A stretch of 64,000 nt of DNA from Atlantibacter hermannii. GTDB taxonomy: Bacteria > Pseudomonadota > Gammaproteobacteria > Enterobacterales > Enterobacteriaceae. A program made the translations under genes and the position numbers. Positions within the stretch are counted from its first letter, which is position 1, and each line of letters begins with the position of its first letter. The notes beneath the pieces are model-generated. The model made no database searches. It was not told the origin of the DNA and worked only from the letters and a program-made list of their open reading frames with translations. The stretch covers positions 3,658,001 through 3,722,000 of the forward strand of contig LR134136.1 of assembly GCA_900635495.1 (NCBI GenBank), written 5' to 3'. Below, piece by piece: positions 35,968-45,380 of this stretch.

Positions 35968-35991
35968 CGGCGCTTAAAGCTTTAAGCGCCG
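35968..35991. repeat. 24-base perfect palindrome between ygfZ and trhA
   Basis: The left half is CGGCGCTTAAAG (35968-35979) and the right half is its exact complement. It lies between two convergent stop codons. No T-run borders it. The role is unknown. Confidence 0.7.
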
Positions 35992-36040
35992 CGGCAAACA
36001 AATGAGGTCAACGTCTCAGTAATCGAAAGGGTAGCGGTTA

Positions 36041-36700
36041 TTAATGCTGTCCGACGTAAAGATAAATAGCCAGGAAATGGCATACGCTGCCGCCCAGCAC
36101 AAAGCCATGCCAGATAGCATGGTTATACGGGATGCGTTTGCACACGTAGAAAATCACGCCAAGCGAATAGACAATCCCACCCGCCGCTAACAGAGTCACG
36201 CCGCCCAGGGCGAGCTTTTCAGTTAGTTCATAAATCACAATCAGCGAAAGCCAACCCATTGCCAGATACGTCACCAGCGAGAGCACTTTAAAGCGATGCG
36301 CAATGGTTAATTTAAACAGGATGCCCAGTAGCGCCAGCCCCCAAATCACAATCATCAGGGTGCGGGCCAACGGCGAGTCGAGACCCACCAGTAAAAACGG
36401 AGTGTAGGTACCGGCAATCAATAAATAAATTGCACAGTGGTCAAATTTCTTAAGCCATCTCTTCGCGTTGGCGTGGGGGATGGCGTGATACAACGTTGAG
36501 GCGAGAAACAGCAGGATCATGCTGCCGCCATACAGGCTGTAGCTGGTGATGGCCATAACGTTCGCATTGGCATCCACCGCCTGGATTAGCAATAACACCA
36601 ATCCAACGATACCGAAAACCAGACCCACGCCGTGGCTAATACTGTTGGCTATTTCCTCAGCCAGTGAATATCCCTTCTCCATTAATGGTTTGCTCACCAT
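36041..36700 (-). CDS. trhA: TrhA/YqfA, hemolysin III-family membrane protein
   Basis: An intact 219-residue protein with seven hydrophobic helices, the same length as E. coli YqfA. The PAQR/HlyIII motifs are visible: SISHGVGLVFG, ASTLYHAIPH, KKFDHCAIYLLIAGTYTPF and YNHAIWHGFVLGGSVCHF, with the conserved histidines and aspartate. In E. coli it affects membrane energetics and fluidity; the reaction is not firmly known. It reads opposite to ygfZ. Confidence 0.92.
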   Translation of the reverse strand: MVSKPLMEKGYSLAEEIANSISHGVGLVFGIVGLVLLLIQAVDANANVMAITSYSLYGGSMILLFLASTLYHAIPHANAKRWLKKFDHCAIYLLIAGTYTPFLLVGLDSPLARTLMIVIWGLALLGILFKLTIAHRFKVLSLVTYLAMGWLSLIVIYELTEKLALGGVTLLAAGGIVYSLGVIFYVCKRIPYNHAIWHGFVLGGSVCHFLAIYLYVGQH

Positions 36701-36829
36701 AAAGTGACTCCAGAGGAACTGAATATAAAAGCAGCTCCTCTAGCCTAATTGAGAATGATTTCAGTGTACACATGTTCGCTAAAATATTTATTGCCTCGTC
36801 GGCAGACGCACGGTACGCAAGACAATGTG

Positions 36830-37141
36830 CTATGCAGAAATCACCTTAAAAGCAATCACATAGAAATTATCGGTACCCGGATAGATCGCGTTGATAACCT
36901 CGCGCAGCGCATCCAGCGTCATGTTCTCCTGGTGCGCATGCTCATCGGTAAGTTCGCTTAGCGTAACCGGCGTCACGCTCAGCACATTGATGGTGCAGAA
37001 ATAGCCGTCATCCTCATAGCGACCAACGCGCAATACTTGCCCCGCCTTGAAATGCGCTTCACTTTCATCACGAATCGTAATGGTTTTACGGCCTGCAAGA
37101 ATGTCGCTTTCAAATCGTTGAAAAAAAGTAATATCGTTCAT
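36830..37141 (-). CDS. yqfB: N4-acetylcytidine amidohydrolase YqfB (ASCH domain)
   Basis: A 103-residue ASCH-domain protein, the same length as E. coli YqfB, which hydrolyses N4-acetylcytidine. Motifs include RFESDILAGRKTITIRDESE near the N-terminus (catalytic lysine in GRKT) and QENMTLDALREVI. ATG 37141 (MNDITFF) was chosen; a longer in-frame reading would overlap the divergent regulator promoter. It is divergent from the RpiR gene, about 110 bases away. Confidence 0.9.
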   Translation of the reverse strand: MNDITFFQRFESDILAGRKTITIRDESEAHFKAGQVLRVGRYEDDGYFCTINVLSVTPVTLSELTDEHAHQENMTLDALREVINAIYPGTDNFYVIAFKVISA

Positions 37142-37253
37142 CTCATTCCCGTTGATGTCATGCTCTGGTCGGAAGATATTACCTGTCCTGGGGTGGGTTA
37201 AAAACTGCAATTCCAGTATCCTTGAAACACTGCCTGAAACAGGATCGCTTACC

Positions 37254-37991
37254 GTGACGTTATTCACTCATTCCGCCGTTGCCAGCCTTAATAATATCGA
37301 AATGAGGGTCTATAACTTTGTGGTCAAAAACCGCGACAAAGTGATGTATATGACCATCCGTGAGCTGGCCGAGGCAGCAGGCGTTTCCACCACGACGGTG
37401 CTGCGCTTTTGCCGCAAGCTCAACTGCGACGGCTACTCCGAGTTTCGCGTCCGCTTTAAGCTCTACCTTGAGCAAAATGAACCCCAGCAGGCTAACTTCG
37501 GCGCCAGCGAAATCATCAGTTTCTTCCGTAGCGTGAATAACGATGAATTTGATCAACTGCTGGATAAAGCCACGGATATCATTCTGGCCTCGGAGCGCAT
37601 TATTTTTGTTGGCGCAGGCACCTCCGGATCGCTGGCCAAATATGGCGCGCGTTTTTTCTCTAACGTCGGCAAATTCAGCAACCATATTGACGATCCCTAC
37701 TTCCCGGTGACCAGTGATATGGCGAAAAACGCGCTGGCGATCGTGCTGTCTGTTTCCGGTGAAACGGCGGAAATTCTGCGCTTCGCCAGTCAGTTCAGCC
37801 TGCACCATTGCAAGGTGTTATCTATCACCAGCCACGACAATTCATCCCTGGCGAAACTGGCCGATTTCAATCTCTCCTGGCATATTCCCCAAACGCGCGT
37901 GGCGGGCGTTTACGACATCACCACGCAAATCCCGGTGGTCTATATTCTTGAAACGCTGGGCCGCAAAATCGCCCGTAAACTGGGCGAATAA
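37254..37991 (+). CDS. RpiR-family transcriptional regulator beside bglA
   Basis: A 245-residue regulator with an N-terminal HTH of the RpiR type (MTIRELAEAAGVSTTTVLRFCRKL at about residue 33) and a C-terminal SIS sugar-phosphate domain (RIIFVGAGTSGSLAKYGARFF; IVLSVSGETAEILRF). GTG 37254 was chosen; AGGA lies nine bases before it. It stands between yqfB and bglA, where K-12 has no such gene to my knowledge. The next gene encodes a 6-phospho-beta-glucosidase, and an inverted repeat lies between them, so it probably controls bglA in response to a sugar phosphate. That is inference. Confidence 0.88.
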   Translation: MTLFTHSAVASLNNIEMRVYNFVVKNRDKVMYMTIRELAEAAGVSTTTVLRFCRKLNCDGYSEFRVRFKLYLEQNEPQQANFGASEIISFFRSVNNDEFDQLLDKATDIILASERIIFVGAGTSGSLAKYGARFFSNVGKFSNHIDDPYFPVTSDMAKNALAIVLSVSGETAEILRFASQFSLHHCKVLSITSHDNSSLAKLADFNLSWHIPQTRVAGVYDITTQIPVVYILETLGRKIARKLGE

Positions 37992-38012
37992 AACACCCTG
38001 TTTTCTGGAGGT

Positions 38013-38030
38013 AACAAGTCACAACTTGTT
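38013..38030 (+). promoter_or_regulatory. Inverted repeat before bglA, candidate RpiR operator
   Basis: AACAAGT (38013-38019), CACA, ACTTGTT (38024-38030) is a perfect dyad in the 126-base gap between the regulator and bglA. A TTATAT-like stretch follows. The gene pair suggests it is the operator. Confidence 0.55.
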
Positions 38031-38117
38031 GATTTTGTTATATCGTGACAATTACCGTTCCTTTTGCCAGACTCGCCTGCAACACGTCCCGTATCACTCT
38101 GTTCTGGAATCGCGATG

Positions 38118-39551
38118 ATGAAAAAACTGACTTTACCCAAAGACTTTTTATGGGGTGGCGCGGTCGCCGCGCACCAGGTTGAAGGCGGCTGGAATAAAGG
38201 CGGCAAAGGCCCCAGCATCTGTGACGTTTTGACCGGCGGCGCGCACGGCGTTCCGCGCGAGATCACCCAAAGCGTGGAAGCGGGAAAATACTATCCCAAT
38301 CATGAAGCTGTGGATTTTTACGGCCATTACAAAGAAGACATTAAACTGTTCGCGGAAATGGGCTTTAAGTGTTTTCGCACTTCCATCGCCTGGACGCGTA
38401 TTTTCCCCAACGGTGATGAGCTCACGCCCAATGAAGAGGGGTTACAGTTCTACGACGACCTGTTCGATGAATTGCTGAAGTACAACATTGAACCGGTCAT
38501 CACCCTCTCCCACTTCGAAATGCCGCTGCATCTGGTGCAACACTACGGAGGCTGGACCAACCGTAAGGTCGTGGACTTCTTTGTGCGTTTCGCTGAAGTC
38601 GTATTCGAACGCTACCGGAATAAGGTCAAGTACTGGATGACCTTTAACGAGATTAACAACCAGCGCAACTGGCGCGCGCCGCTGTTTGGCTACTGCTGTT
38701 CCGGCGTGGTGTATACCGAACATGAAAACCCGGAAGAGACCATGTATCAGGTGCTGCATCACCAGTTCGTGGCCAGCGCGCTGGCGGTAAAGGCGGCGCG
38801 TAACATCAATCCTGCGATGAAAGTCGGCTGTATGCTGGCGATGGTGCCGCTGTATCCGTTCTCCTGTAAGCCAGAAGACGTGATGTATGCACAGGAATCG
38901 ATGCGTGAACGTTATGTCTTTACCGATGTTCAGCTGCGCGGTTACTACCCGTCCTATGTTCTTAACGAATGGGAGCGCCGGGGCTTTACCATCAATATGG
39001 AAGCCGGGGATGAGCAGGTGCTGCGCGAAGGCACCTGTGATTATCTGGGCTTCAGCTATTACATGACCAACGCCGTCAAAGCCGAAGGCGGCAGCGGTGA
39101 TGCGCTGACCGGTTTCCAGGGCAGCGTGCCGAACCCGCATGTCAAAGCCTCAGACTGGGGCTGGCAGATTGACCCGGTTGGCCTGCGTTATGCGCTGTGC
39201 GAACTGTACGAACGCTATCAGAAGCCGCTGTTTATCGTGGAAAACGGCTTCGGCGCATACGATAAAGTCGAAGAAGACGGCAGCATTAATGACGATTATC
39301 GCATCGATTATCTGCGCGCCCACGTTGAAGAGATGATCAAAGCCGTCACCTGGGATGGCGTGGATCTGATGGGGTATACGCCATGGGGTTGCATTGACTG
39401 CGTCTCTTTCACCACCGGTCAGTACAGCAAGCGCTACGGCTTTATCTATGTCAATAAACATGACGACGGCACGGGCGACATGTCCCGTTCACGCAAGAAA
39501 AGCTTTAACTGGTATAAAGAAGTGATCGCCAGTAACGGCGAAAAACTGTAA
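38118..39551 (+). CDS. bglA: 6-Phospho-beta-glucosidase BglA
   Basis: A 477-residue family 1 glycosidase (E. coli BglA, 479 aa) that cleaves phosphorylated beta-glucosides such as arbutin- or salicin-6-phosphate. The general acid is in WMTFNEINNQRN and the nucleophile in FIVENGFGAYD; the phosphate-binding motif is near the C-terminus (SRSRKKSFNWYKEVI). ATG 38118 was chosen to match E. coli; the ATG three bases earlier is equally possible. It follows the RpiR gene and ends at a terminator. Confidence 0.93.
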   Translation: MKKLTLPKDFLWGGAVAAHQVEGGWNKGGKGPSICDVLTGGAHGVPREITQSVEAGKYYPNHEAVDFYGHYKEDIKLFAEMGFKCFRTSIAWTRIFPNGDELTPNEEGLQFYDDLFDELLKYNIEPVITLSHFEMPLHLVQHYGGWTNRKVVDFFVRFAEVVFERYRNKVKYWMTFNEINNQRNWRAPLFGYCCSGVVYTEHENPEETMYQVLHHQFVASALAVKAARNINPAMKVGCMLAMVPLYPFSCKPEDVMYAQESMRERYVFTDVQLRGYYPSYVLNEWERRGFTINMEAGDEQVLREGTCDYLGFSYYMTNAVKAEGGSGDALTGFQGSVPNPHVKASDWGWQIDPVGLRYALCELYERYQKPLFIVENGFGAYDKVEEDGSINDDYRIDYLRAHVEEMIKAVTWDGVDLMGYTPWGCIDCVSFTTGQYSKRYGFIYVNKHDDGTGDMSRSRKKSFNWYKEVIASNGEKL

Positions 39552-39554
39552 TGA

Positions 39555-39578
39555 AAAAGGGGCCTTAGCGCCCCTTTT
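39555..39578 (+). terminator. Terminator after bglA
   Basis: AAAAGGGG (39555-39562), loop CCTTAGCG, CCCCTTTT (39571-39578). It lies a few bases past the bglA stop. Confidence 0.75.
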
Positions 39579-39644
39579 CTCTGTCCACGCATTTACCACA
39601 TTGTTGAAACCTATCCCAATGATAGGCCTGGCTTGTAAAATTTA

Positions 39645-39658
39645 TTGATCCCTCGCAA
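39645..39658 (+). promoter_or_regulatory. FNR-like site upstream of ccp
   Basis: TTGAT (39645-39649), four bases, then CGCAA (39654-39658) matches the FNR consensus TTGAT-N4-ATCAA in eight of ten positions. A TATGCC -10-like box lies at 39683-39688, giving the usual -41 spacing. In E. coli the homologue yhjA is FNR-dependent, which supports the call. Confidence 0.5.
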
Positions 39659-39748
39659 GAGCCAGAATTCCCACACTGACACTATGCCCTTTCAGGAATC
39701 AGAACGTTTGTGGTCTCTGAGACCTCATTCACTTGAAGGGATAATAAG

Positions 39749-41140
39749 ATGAAAAAACGCACTAAACTGGCGCTGGGTGTGATAGGCGTCGGCGTTGTCG
39801 GCTACCTTGGGCTCGTGGCATATGTGTATCACCACGACAGCGATCGTAACAGCCGAGCTTTGACGCAAACCTCTGTATCACCGCAAAACAATCAGGTGCT
39901 GGCGATCATGCGCGATAAAGGATGTGACTATTGCCATAGCGTATCCACCGATCTGCCATTCTATGCCTCGCTGCCGGTGGCGAAGCAGCTGATGAATTAT
40001 GATATGCACCTTGGCTATAAATCGTTCGATCTCACTCCGCTGCGGCAAAGTTTGCTGGATGATACGCCCCCCTTACAAAGCGATTTGACCAAAGTCGAAT
40101 GGGTGATGGCGCATCAAACGATGCCGCCGACGCGCTATACCGCCCTGCACTGGGACGGCAAAATGAGTGATGAAGAGCGCGGTGTAGTGCTGGCGTGGAT
40201 CAAAGCCCAGCGCCTGAAATATTACGCCTCTGACGACATGGCGGAAGCGCATCGCAACGAGCCGGTGCAGCCCATCCCGCAAACCGTCCCCTACGACAAG
40301 CGCAAAGCCGCGCTCGGCTTCCGGTTGTATCACGATCCGCGCATCTCCGGTGACAGCTCCATCTCCTGCGCCAGTTGCCACCAGCTTGGCGCGGGCGGCG
40401 TGGATGGTCGTAAAACCTCCACCGGCGTACGGGGCGAAATCGGGCCTATCAACGCCCCAACGGTGTTTAACTCGGTCTTTAACGTGGTGCAATTCTGGGA
40501 CGGTCGCGCGCCGGATCTCAAAGCGCAGGCTGGTGGCCCGCCGCTCAATCCCATTGAGATGGCGTCCAAATCCTGGGATGAGATCACTGGCAGGTTAAAT
40601 CAGGATGCGATCCTTAAACGCGACTTTACCGCCGTCTACCCGGAGGGATTAAGCGGCGACACGATCACCGACGCCATCGCTGAGTTCGAAAAAACGTTGA
40701 TTACGCCGAACTCGCCGTTCGACAACTATCTGCGTGGCGACGACAGCGCGTTGACGGCGCAACAGAAACAGGGCTGGAAACTGTTTAAAGATAACAAGTG
40801 CGCTACCTGCCACACCGGCGTAATCCTCGGCGGCAGAACCTTCGAGCCGCTGGGCCTGAAGAAAGAGTTCACGTTTGGCGACGTACTGCCTGCGGATATC
40901 GGGCGCATGAACGTCACCCATAACGAACGCGACCGCCTGCGCCAGAAAGTGCCGACGCTGCGCAATATCGCCCTGACCGCACCCTATTTTCATCGTGGCG
41001 ATGTCGCTACTCTGGATGAGGCGGTAAAACTGATGCTGCGTTATCAGGTCGGTACCGAACTGCCGCAGTCCGATGTGGATGATATTGTGGCGTTCCTGCA
41101 AAGCCTGAACGGCGTATATCAACCCGCGCCGCTGGAGTAA
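39749..41140 (+). CDS. ccp: Tri-haem cytochrome c peroxidase (YhjA/Ccp type)
   Basis: A 463-residue exported, membrane-anchored peroxidase (E. coli YhjA, 465 aa). A hydrophobic anchor spans about residues 7-26. Three CxxCH haem sites are present: C59-DY-CH, C207-AS-CH and C351-AT-CH. The first belongs to the extra N-terminal domain, and the other two to the classic two-haem peroxidase core (GGVDGRKTSTGVRG, NPIEMASKSWDE). It reduces hydrogen peroxide in the periplasm with electrons from the quinol pool. In K-12 the homologue lies elsewhere; here it stands between bglA and ygfF with an FNR-like box in front. Confidence 0.93.
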   Translation: MKKRTKLALGVIGVGVVGYLGLVAYVYHHDSDRNSRALTQTSVSPQNNQVLAIMRDKGCDYCHSVSTDLPFYASLPVAKQLMNYDMHLGYKSFDLTPLRQSLLDDTPPLQSDLTKVEWVMAHQTMPPTRYTALHWDGKMSDEERGVVLAWIKAQRLKYYASDDMAEAHRNEPVQPIPQTVPYDKRKAALGFRLYHDPRISGDSSISCASCHQLGAGGVDGRKTSTGVRGEIGPINAPTVFNSVFNVVQFWDGRAPDLKAQAGGPPLNPIEMASKSWDEITGRLNQDAILKRDFTAVYPEGLSGDTITDAIAEFEKTLITPNSPFDNYLRGDDSALTAQQKQGWKLFKDNKCATCHTGVILGGRTFEPLGLKKEFTFGDVLPADIGRMNVTHNERDRLRQKVPTLRNIALTAPYFHRGDVATLDEAVKLMLRYQVGTELPQSDVDDIVAFLQSLNGVYQPAPLE

Positions 41141-41165
41141 ACCGCCATGCCGCCCAACCGGGCGG

Positions 41166-41909
41166 CTATTTTCCCCCGGCCAGATCGACAAAACTGCCCG
41201 TCACATAGGACGCGCTATCGCTTACCAGCCACGCAATAGCCTGCGCCACCTCTTCCGGCCGGCCGCCGCGCCGCATAGGGATGGCCGAGGCTACGCGATC
41301 CACCCGTCCCGGTTCACCGCCGGACGCATGCATATCGGTATAAATAAATCCCGGGCGTACGCCATTGACGCGAATGCCCTGTGCCGCCACCTCGAGCGAC
41401 AGGCCGATGGTCAGTGAATCCACCGCCCCTTTAGACGCGGCATAATCCACGTACTCCCCCGGCGCGCCAAGCCTGGAAGCCGCCGACGAGACGTTAACAA
41501 TCGCCCCGCCTGCGCCGCCGTGCTGATGCGACATGCGCTTAACCGCTTCACGACAGCAAAGGAAATAGCCCGTGACGTTAGTGGTTAACACCCGGTTGAT
41601 GCGTTCGGCGGTCAGGTCTTCCACACGACACTGGGTGGAGAGAATACCGGCATTATTGACCAATACGGCAACCGGCCCCCAGGCGTCGTCAATGGCGGTA
41701 AACATGTCCACCACCTGGCGCTCGTCAGACACATCAGCCTGCCAGGCCATCGCTGTGCCGCCCGCGATATTAATGGTGTCCACCACGGCCTGCGCCGCCT
41801 GTTTATCGCGGAGATAGTTCACAACCACCCGCATTCCCTGCTGCGCCAGCAGTTGTGCAGTCGCTTTGCCAATCCCCCGGCTGGCGCCGGTAATCAGTAC
41901 GATTTTCAT
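41166..41909 (-). CDS. ygfF: Short-chain dehydrogenase YgfF
   Basis: A 247-residue NAD(P)-dependent oxidoreductase of the SDR family, the same length as E. coli YgfF. The cofactor loop is TGASRGIGKATA, the NNAG motif is LVNNAGIL, and the catalytic residues are in NVSSAASRLG (serine) and YVDYAASKG (tyrosine and lysine). The fold is of the 3-oxoacyl-ACP or sugar reductase type; its substrate is not known. It stands between ccp and gcvP; only the gcvP neighbour matches K-12 directly. Confidence 0.9.
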   Translation of the reverse strand: MKIVLITGASRGIGKATAQLLAQQGMRVVVNYLRDKQAAQAVVDTINIAGGTAMAWQADVSDERQVVDMFTAIDDAWGPVAVLVNNAGILSTQCRVEDLTAERINRVLTTNVTGYFLCCREAVKRMSHQHGGAGGAIVNVSSAASRLGAPGEYVDYAASKGAVDSLTIGLSLEVAAQGIRVNGVRPGFIYTDMHASGGEPGRVDRVASAIPMRRGGRPEEVAQAIAWLVSDSASYVTGSFVDLAGGK

Positions 41910-41930
41910 CCATCCTCCTGAAAAAACGCC

Positions 41931-41956
41931 AAAAAAAAGGGCACCGAAGTGCCCTT
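41931..41956 (-). terminator. Terminator after gcvP
   Basis: On the minus strand AAGGGCAC, TTCG, GTGCCCTT is followed by eight T in total. Stem 41937-41956; it ends the gcvTHP transcript. Confidence 0.8.
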
Positions 41957-41979
41957 ACAGAATAGAACAATGCGCGACG

Positions 41980-44854
41980 TTACTGATATTCGCTCATCGG
42001 TACGCAGGAGCAGAACAGGTTACGGTCGCCATACACATCGTCCAGACGTTTGACCGTCGGCCAGTATTTATTCGCATGGCCTGCCGGGAAGACCGCCAGC
42101 TCGCGGCTGTACGGATGAGCCCAGTCGCCTGCCAGTTCAGTCTGGGTGTGCGGCGCGTTAACCAGCGGGTTATCGTCCAGCGACCACTCGCCACTGGCGA
42201 CGCGATCGATCTCTTCGCGGATGCTTAACATGGCGTCGATAAAGCGGTCCAGCTCCAGTTTGCTTTCCGATTCGGTCGGCTCAACCATCAGGGTTCCGGC
42301 AACCGGGAAAGACATGGTTGGGGCATGGAAGCCAAAGTCGATCAGGCGCTTGGCGATATCCAGCTCGCTAATCCCGGTCTGCTCTTTTAGCGGACGAATA
42401 TCGAGAATGCACTCGTGCGCCACGCGACCATCGCGTCCGGTATACAGCACCGGGAAGGCGCTTTTCAGACCGGGTGGCGATGTAGTTGGCGTTGAGGATC
42501 GCCATCTGGCTGGCGCGTTTAAGCCCCTGCGCGCCCATCATGCGGATATACATCCAGCTGATTGGCAGAATCGACGCGCTGCCGAACGGTGCGGCAGAAA
42601 CCGCGCCCTGACGGGTCAGCATACCTTCAATCTGCACCACGCTGTGGCCCGGTACAAACGGTGCCAGGTGCGCTTTCACGCCAATCGGCCCCATGCCCGG
42701 ACCGCCGCCGCCGTGTGGAATACAGAAGGTTTTATGCAGGTTGAGGTGCGACACATCCGCGCCGATATAACCCGGCGTGGTGATGCCCACCTGGGCATTC
42801 ATATTCGCACCGTCGAGGTAAACCTGGCCGCCAAACTGATGCACCACGTTGCACACTTCGCGGATAGTTTCTTCGTATACGCCGTGGGTGGACGGATAGG
42901 TCACCATGATGCACGACAGACGATCGCCCGCCTGTTCGGCTTTGACGCGCAGATCGGCAAGATCGATGTTGCCCTGCTTGTCGCATGCCACGACGACAAC
43001 CTGCATCCCTGCCATTTGCGCAGAGGCCGGGTTAGTGCCGTGAGCAGACGCCGGGATCAGGCAGATATCGCGATGGCCTTCGTTGCGGCTCTCGTGATAG
43101 TGACGGATCGCCAGCAGCCCGGCGTATTCGCCCTGCGCGCCGGAGTTTGGTTGCATACACAGCGCATCGTAGCCGGTCAGCTTAACCAGCCATTCGGAGA
43201 GCTGGGCGATCATCTGATGATACCCTTCCGCCTGATCCACCGGGCAGAACGGATGAAGCTCAGCAAACTCCGGCCAGGTAATAGGGATCATTTCCGCCGC
43301 CGCATTGAGCTTCATGGTGCAGGAACCGAGCGGGATCATCGCCTGGTTTAACGCCAAATCTTTGCGCTCCAGCGAATGCATATAACGCATCATTTCGGTT
43401 TCGCTGTGATAGCGATTAAATACCGGGTGCGTGAGGATCGCATCCTGGCGCAGCATCGCGTCCGGGATCGAACGGCTGTCATGCGCCACGTCTTTATCCA
43501 GTTCGCTGATATCCAGCCCGTGGTCATCGCCCAGCAGCACGCTAAACAGGTTAAGCAGATCCTGACGGGTGGTGGTTTCATCCAGCGTGATGCCCACAGC
43601 ATTCAGCACGTCGCTGCGCAGGTTAATTTCGCTGGCTTCAGCGCGGGACAACACAGCCGCTTTATCGGCGATTTCCACGCACAGGGTATCGAACCAGCTA
43701 CTGTGGCGCAGTTTCAGGCCTTTTTGCTGTAGGCCTGCCGCCAGAATATCGGTCATACGGTGGATGCGATCAGCGATACGCTTCAGGCCTTTCGGGCCAT
43801 GATAAACGGCATACAGGCTGGCGATGTTTGCCAGCAGTACCTGAGAGGTACAGATGTTGGAGTTGGCTTTTTCACGGCGGATATGCTGCTCGCGGGTTTG
43901 CATCGCCATACGCAGCGCCGTGTTGCCCGCCGCGTCTTTGGAGACGCCGATAATACGGCCAGGCATTGAGCGTTTATGCTCATCGCGCGCGCCGAAGAAG
44001 GCCGCGTGCGGGCCGCCGTAGCCCATCGGTACGCCGAAGCGCTGGGCAGAACCGAACACGATATCGGCCCCCTGGTGCCCCGGCGCGGTCAGCATCACCA
44101 GCGCCATAAGATCGGCTGCGACGCTGACGACCACTTTGCGCGATTTCAGCTCGGCGATCAGCGCGGTGTAATCATGAACTTCGCCGGTGGTGCCCACCTG
44201 TTGTAACAGCACACCGAACACGTCCTGATGGTCGAGCACTTTTTGCGCGTCATCGACGATAACGTCAAAACCAAAGGTTTCCGCACGGGTACGTACCACG
44301 TCGAGGGTTTGCGGATGCACGTCAGCCGCCACGAAGAAGCGGTTTGCGTTCTTCAGTTTGCTGACGCGTTTGGCCATCGCCATCGCTTCCGCCGCCGCGG
44401 TCGCTTCGTCCAGCAGGGAAGCCGAGGCGATATCCATACCCGTCAGGTCGATAGTCACCTGCTGGAAATTCAGCAGCGCTTCGAGACGCCCCTGAGACAC
44501 TTCCGGCTGATACGGGGTGTACGCGGTGTACCAGCCCGGATTTTCCAGCATATTGCGCAGGATCACCGGCGGCGTATGGACCGCGGCGTAACCCATGCCG
44601 ATAAAGGTTTTGAAGCGCTTATTACGGGCGGCGATGGCTTTCAGTTCAGCCAGCGCCGCGAATTCGGTGGTCGCCTCGCCAATGGCAGGCGGCGTCGCCA
44701 GTTGAATGTCCGCAGGGACAATCTGCGCCGTCAGGGCATCAAGGGATTCCGCGCCAACGGTATTGAGCATCGAATGAAGCTGCTCGCTGTCCGGTCCGAT
44801 ATGACGGTCAATAAACGCGTCGCGATTTTCCAACTGGTCGAGAGTCTGTGTCAT
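41980..44854 (-). CDS. gcvP: Glycine decarboxylase P-protein GcvP (one frameshift)
   Basis: The PLP-dependent decarboxylase of the glycine cleavage system. The PLP lysine is in HLNLHKTFCIPHGGGGPGMGP, and the glycine-rich AGNTALRMAMQTREQHIRREKANSNICT stretch (partly) is typical. One extra base at 42470-42471 breaks the frame after NYIATR; the last ~155 residues (PVLYTGRDGRVAHECILDI to SEYQ) are in the next frame. Correction gives 957 aa, equal to E. coli. ATG 44854 (MTQTLDQLENRD) was chosen over an upstream in-frame start. It is third in the operon gcvT-gcvH-gcvP, 110 bases after gcvH. Confidence 0.93.
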
Positions 44855-44964
44855 GGACGAGGGTTCCTGAAACGTGCGGTGAATCGGTTGGTAACTGGTG
44901 ATACTCGAAAAATTGTTCATGTTGCAGAAGCCAGCGCCCCTGCAACATGAATGATGACGCGTCT

Positions 44965-45354
44965 TTATTCGTCTTCTAACAGGGCTTCGTAACCTGCGGC
45001 ATCCAGCAGCGCATCAACTTCGGATTCGTCGCTGGCTTTGATACGGAAAATCCAGCCTGCGCCATACGGCTCGCTGTTCACCTGCTCCGGTGAATCGCTC
45101 AGCGCGTCGTTTACCGCGACGATTTCACCGCTAACGGGCGCGTAAATATCTGACGCCGCTTTTACGGATTCCGCTACCGCGCAGTCATCGCCCGCGCTAA
45201 CGGTCGTACCCACGTCCGGCAGATCGACAAATACCATATCGCCCAGCAACTCTTGCGCATGTTCGGTAATGCCCACGGTGTAGGTACCGTCCGCTTCTTT
45301 ACGCAGCCACTCATGTTCTTTGCTGTATTTCAGTTCACCTGGCACATTGCTCAT
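44965..45354 (-). CDS. gcvH: Glycine cleavage H-protein GcvH
   Basis: An intact 129-residue lipoyl carrier, equal in length to E. coli. The lipoylated lysine is K65 in AVAESVKAASDIYAPVSGE. It shuttles the aminomethyl group from P-protein to T-protein. Start ATG 45354 (MSNVPGELKYSKEHEW) has a GGAGAAG ribosome site. It is 26 bases after the gcvT stop. Confidence 0.95.
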   Translation of the reverse strand: MSNVPGELKYSKEHEWLRKEADGTYTVGITEHAQELLGDMVFVDLPDVGTTVSAGDDCAVAESVKAASDIYAPVSGEIVAVNDALSDSPEQVNSEPYGAGWIFRIKASDESEVDALLDAAGYEALLEDE

Positions 45355-45380
45355 TTCTTCTTCTCCGAATAACAAAACAG

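Noticed and set aside
39552..41165. ccp as part of a mobile element
   Set aside because: No integrase, transposase, direct repeats or base-composition break was seen at either side.
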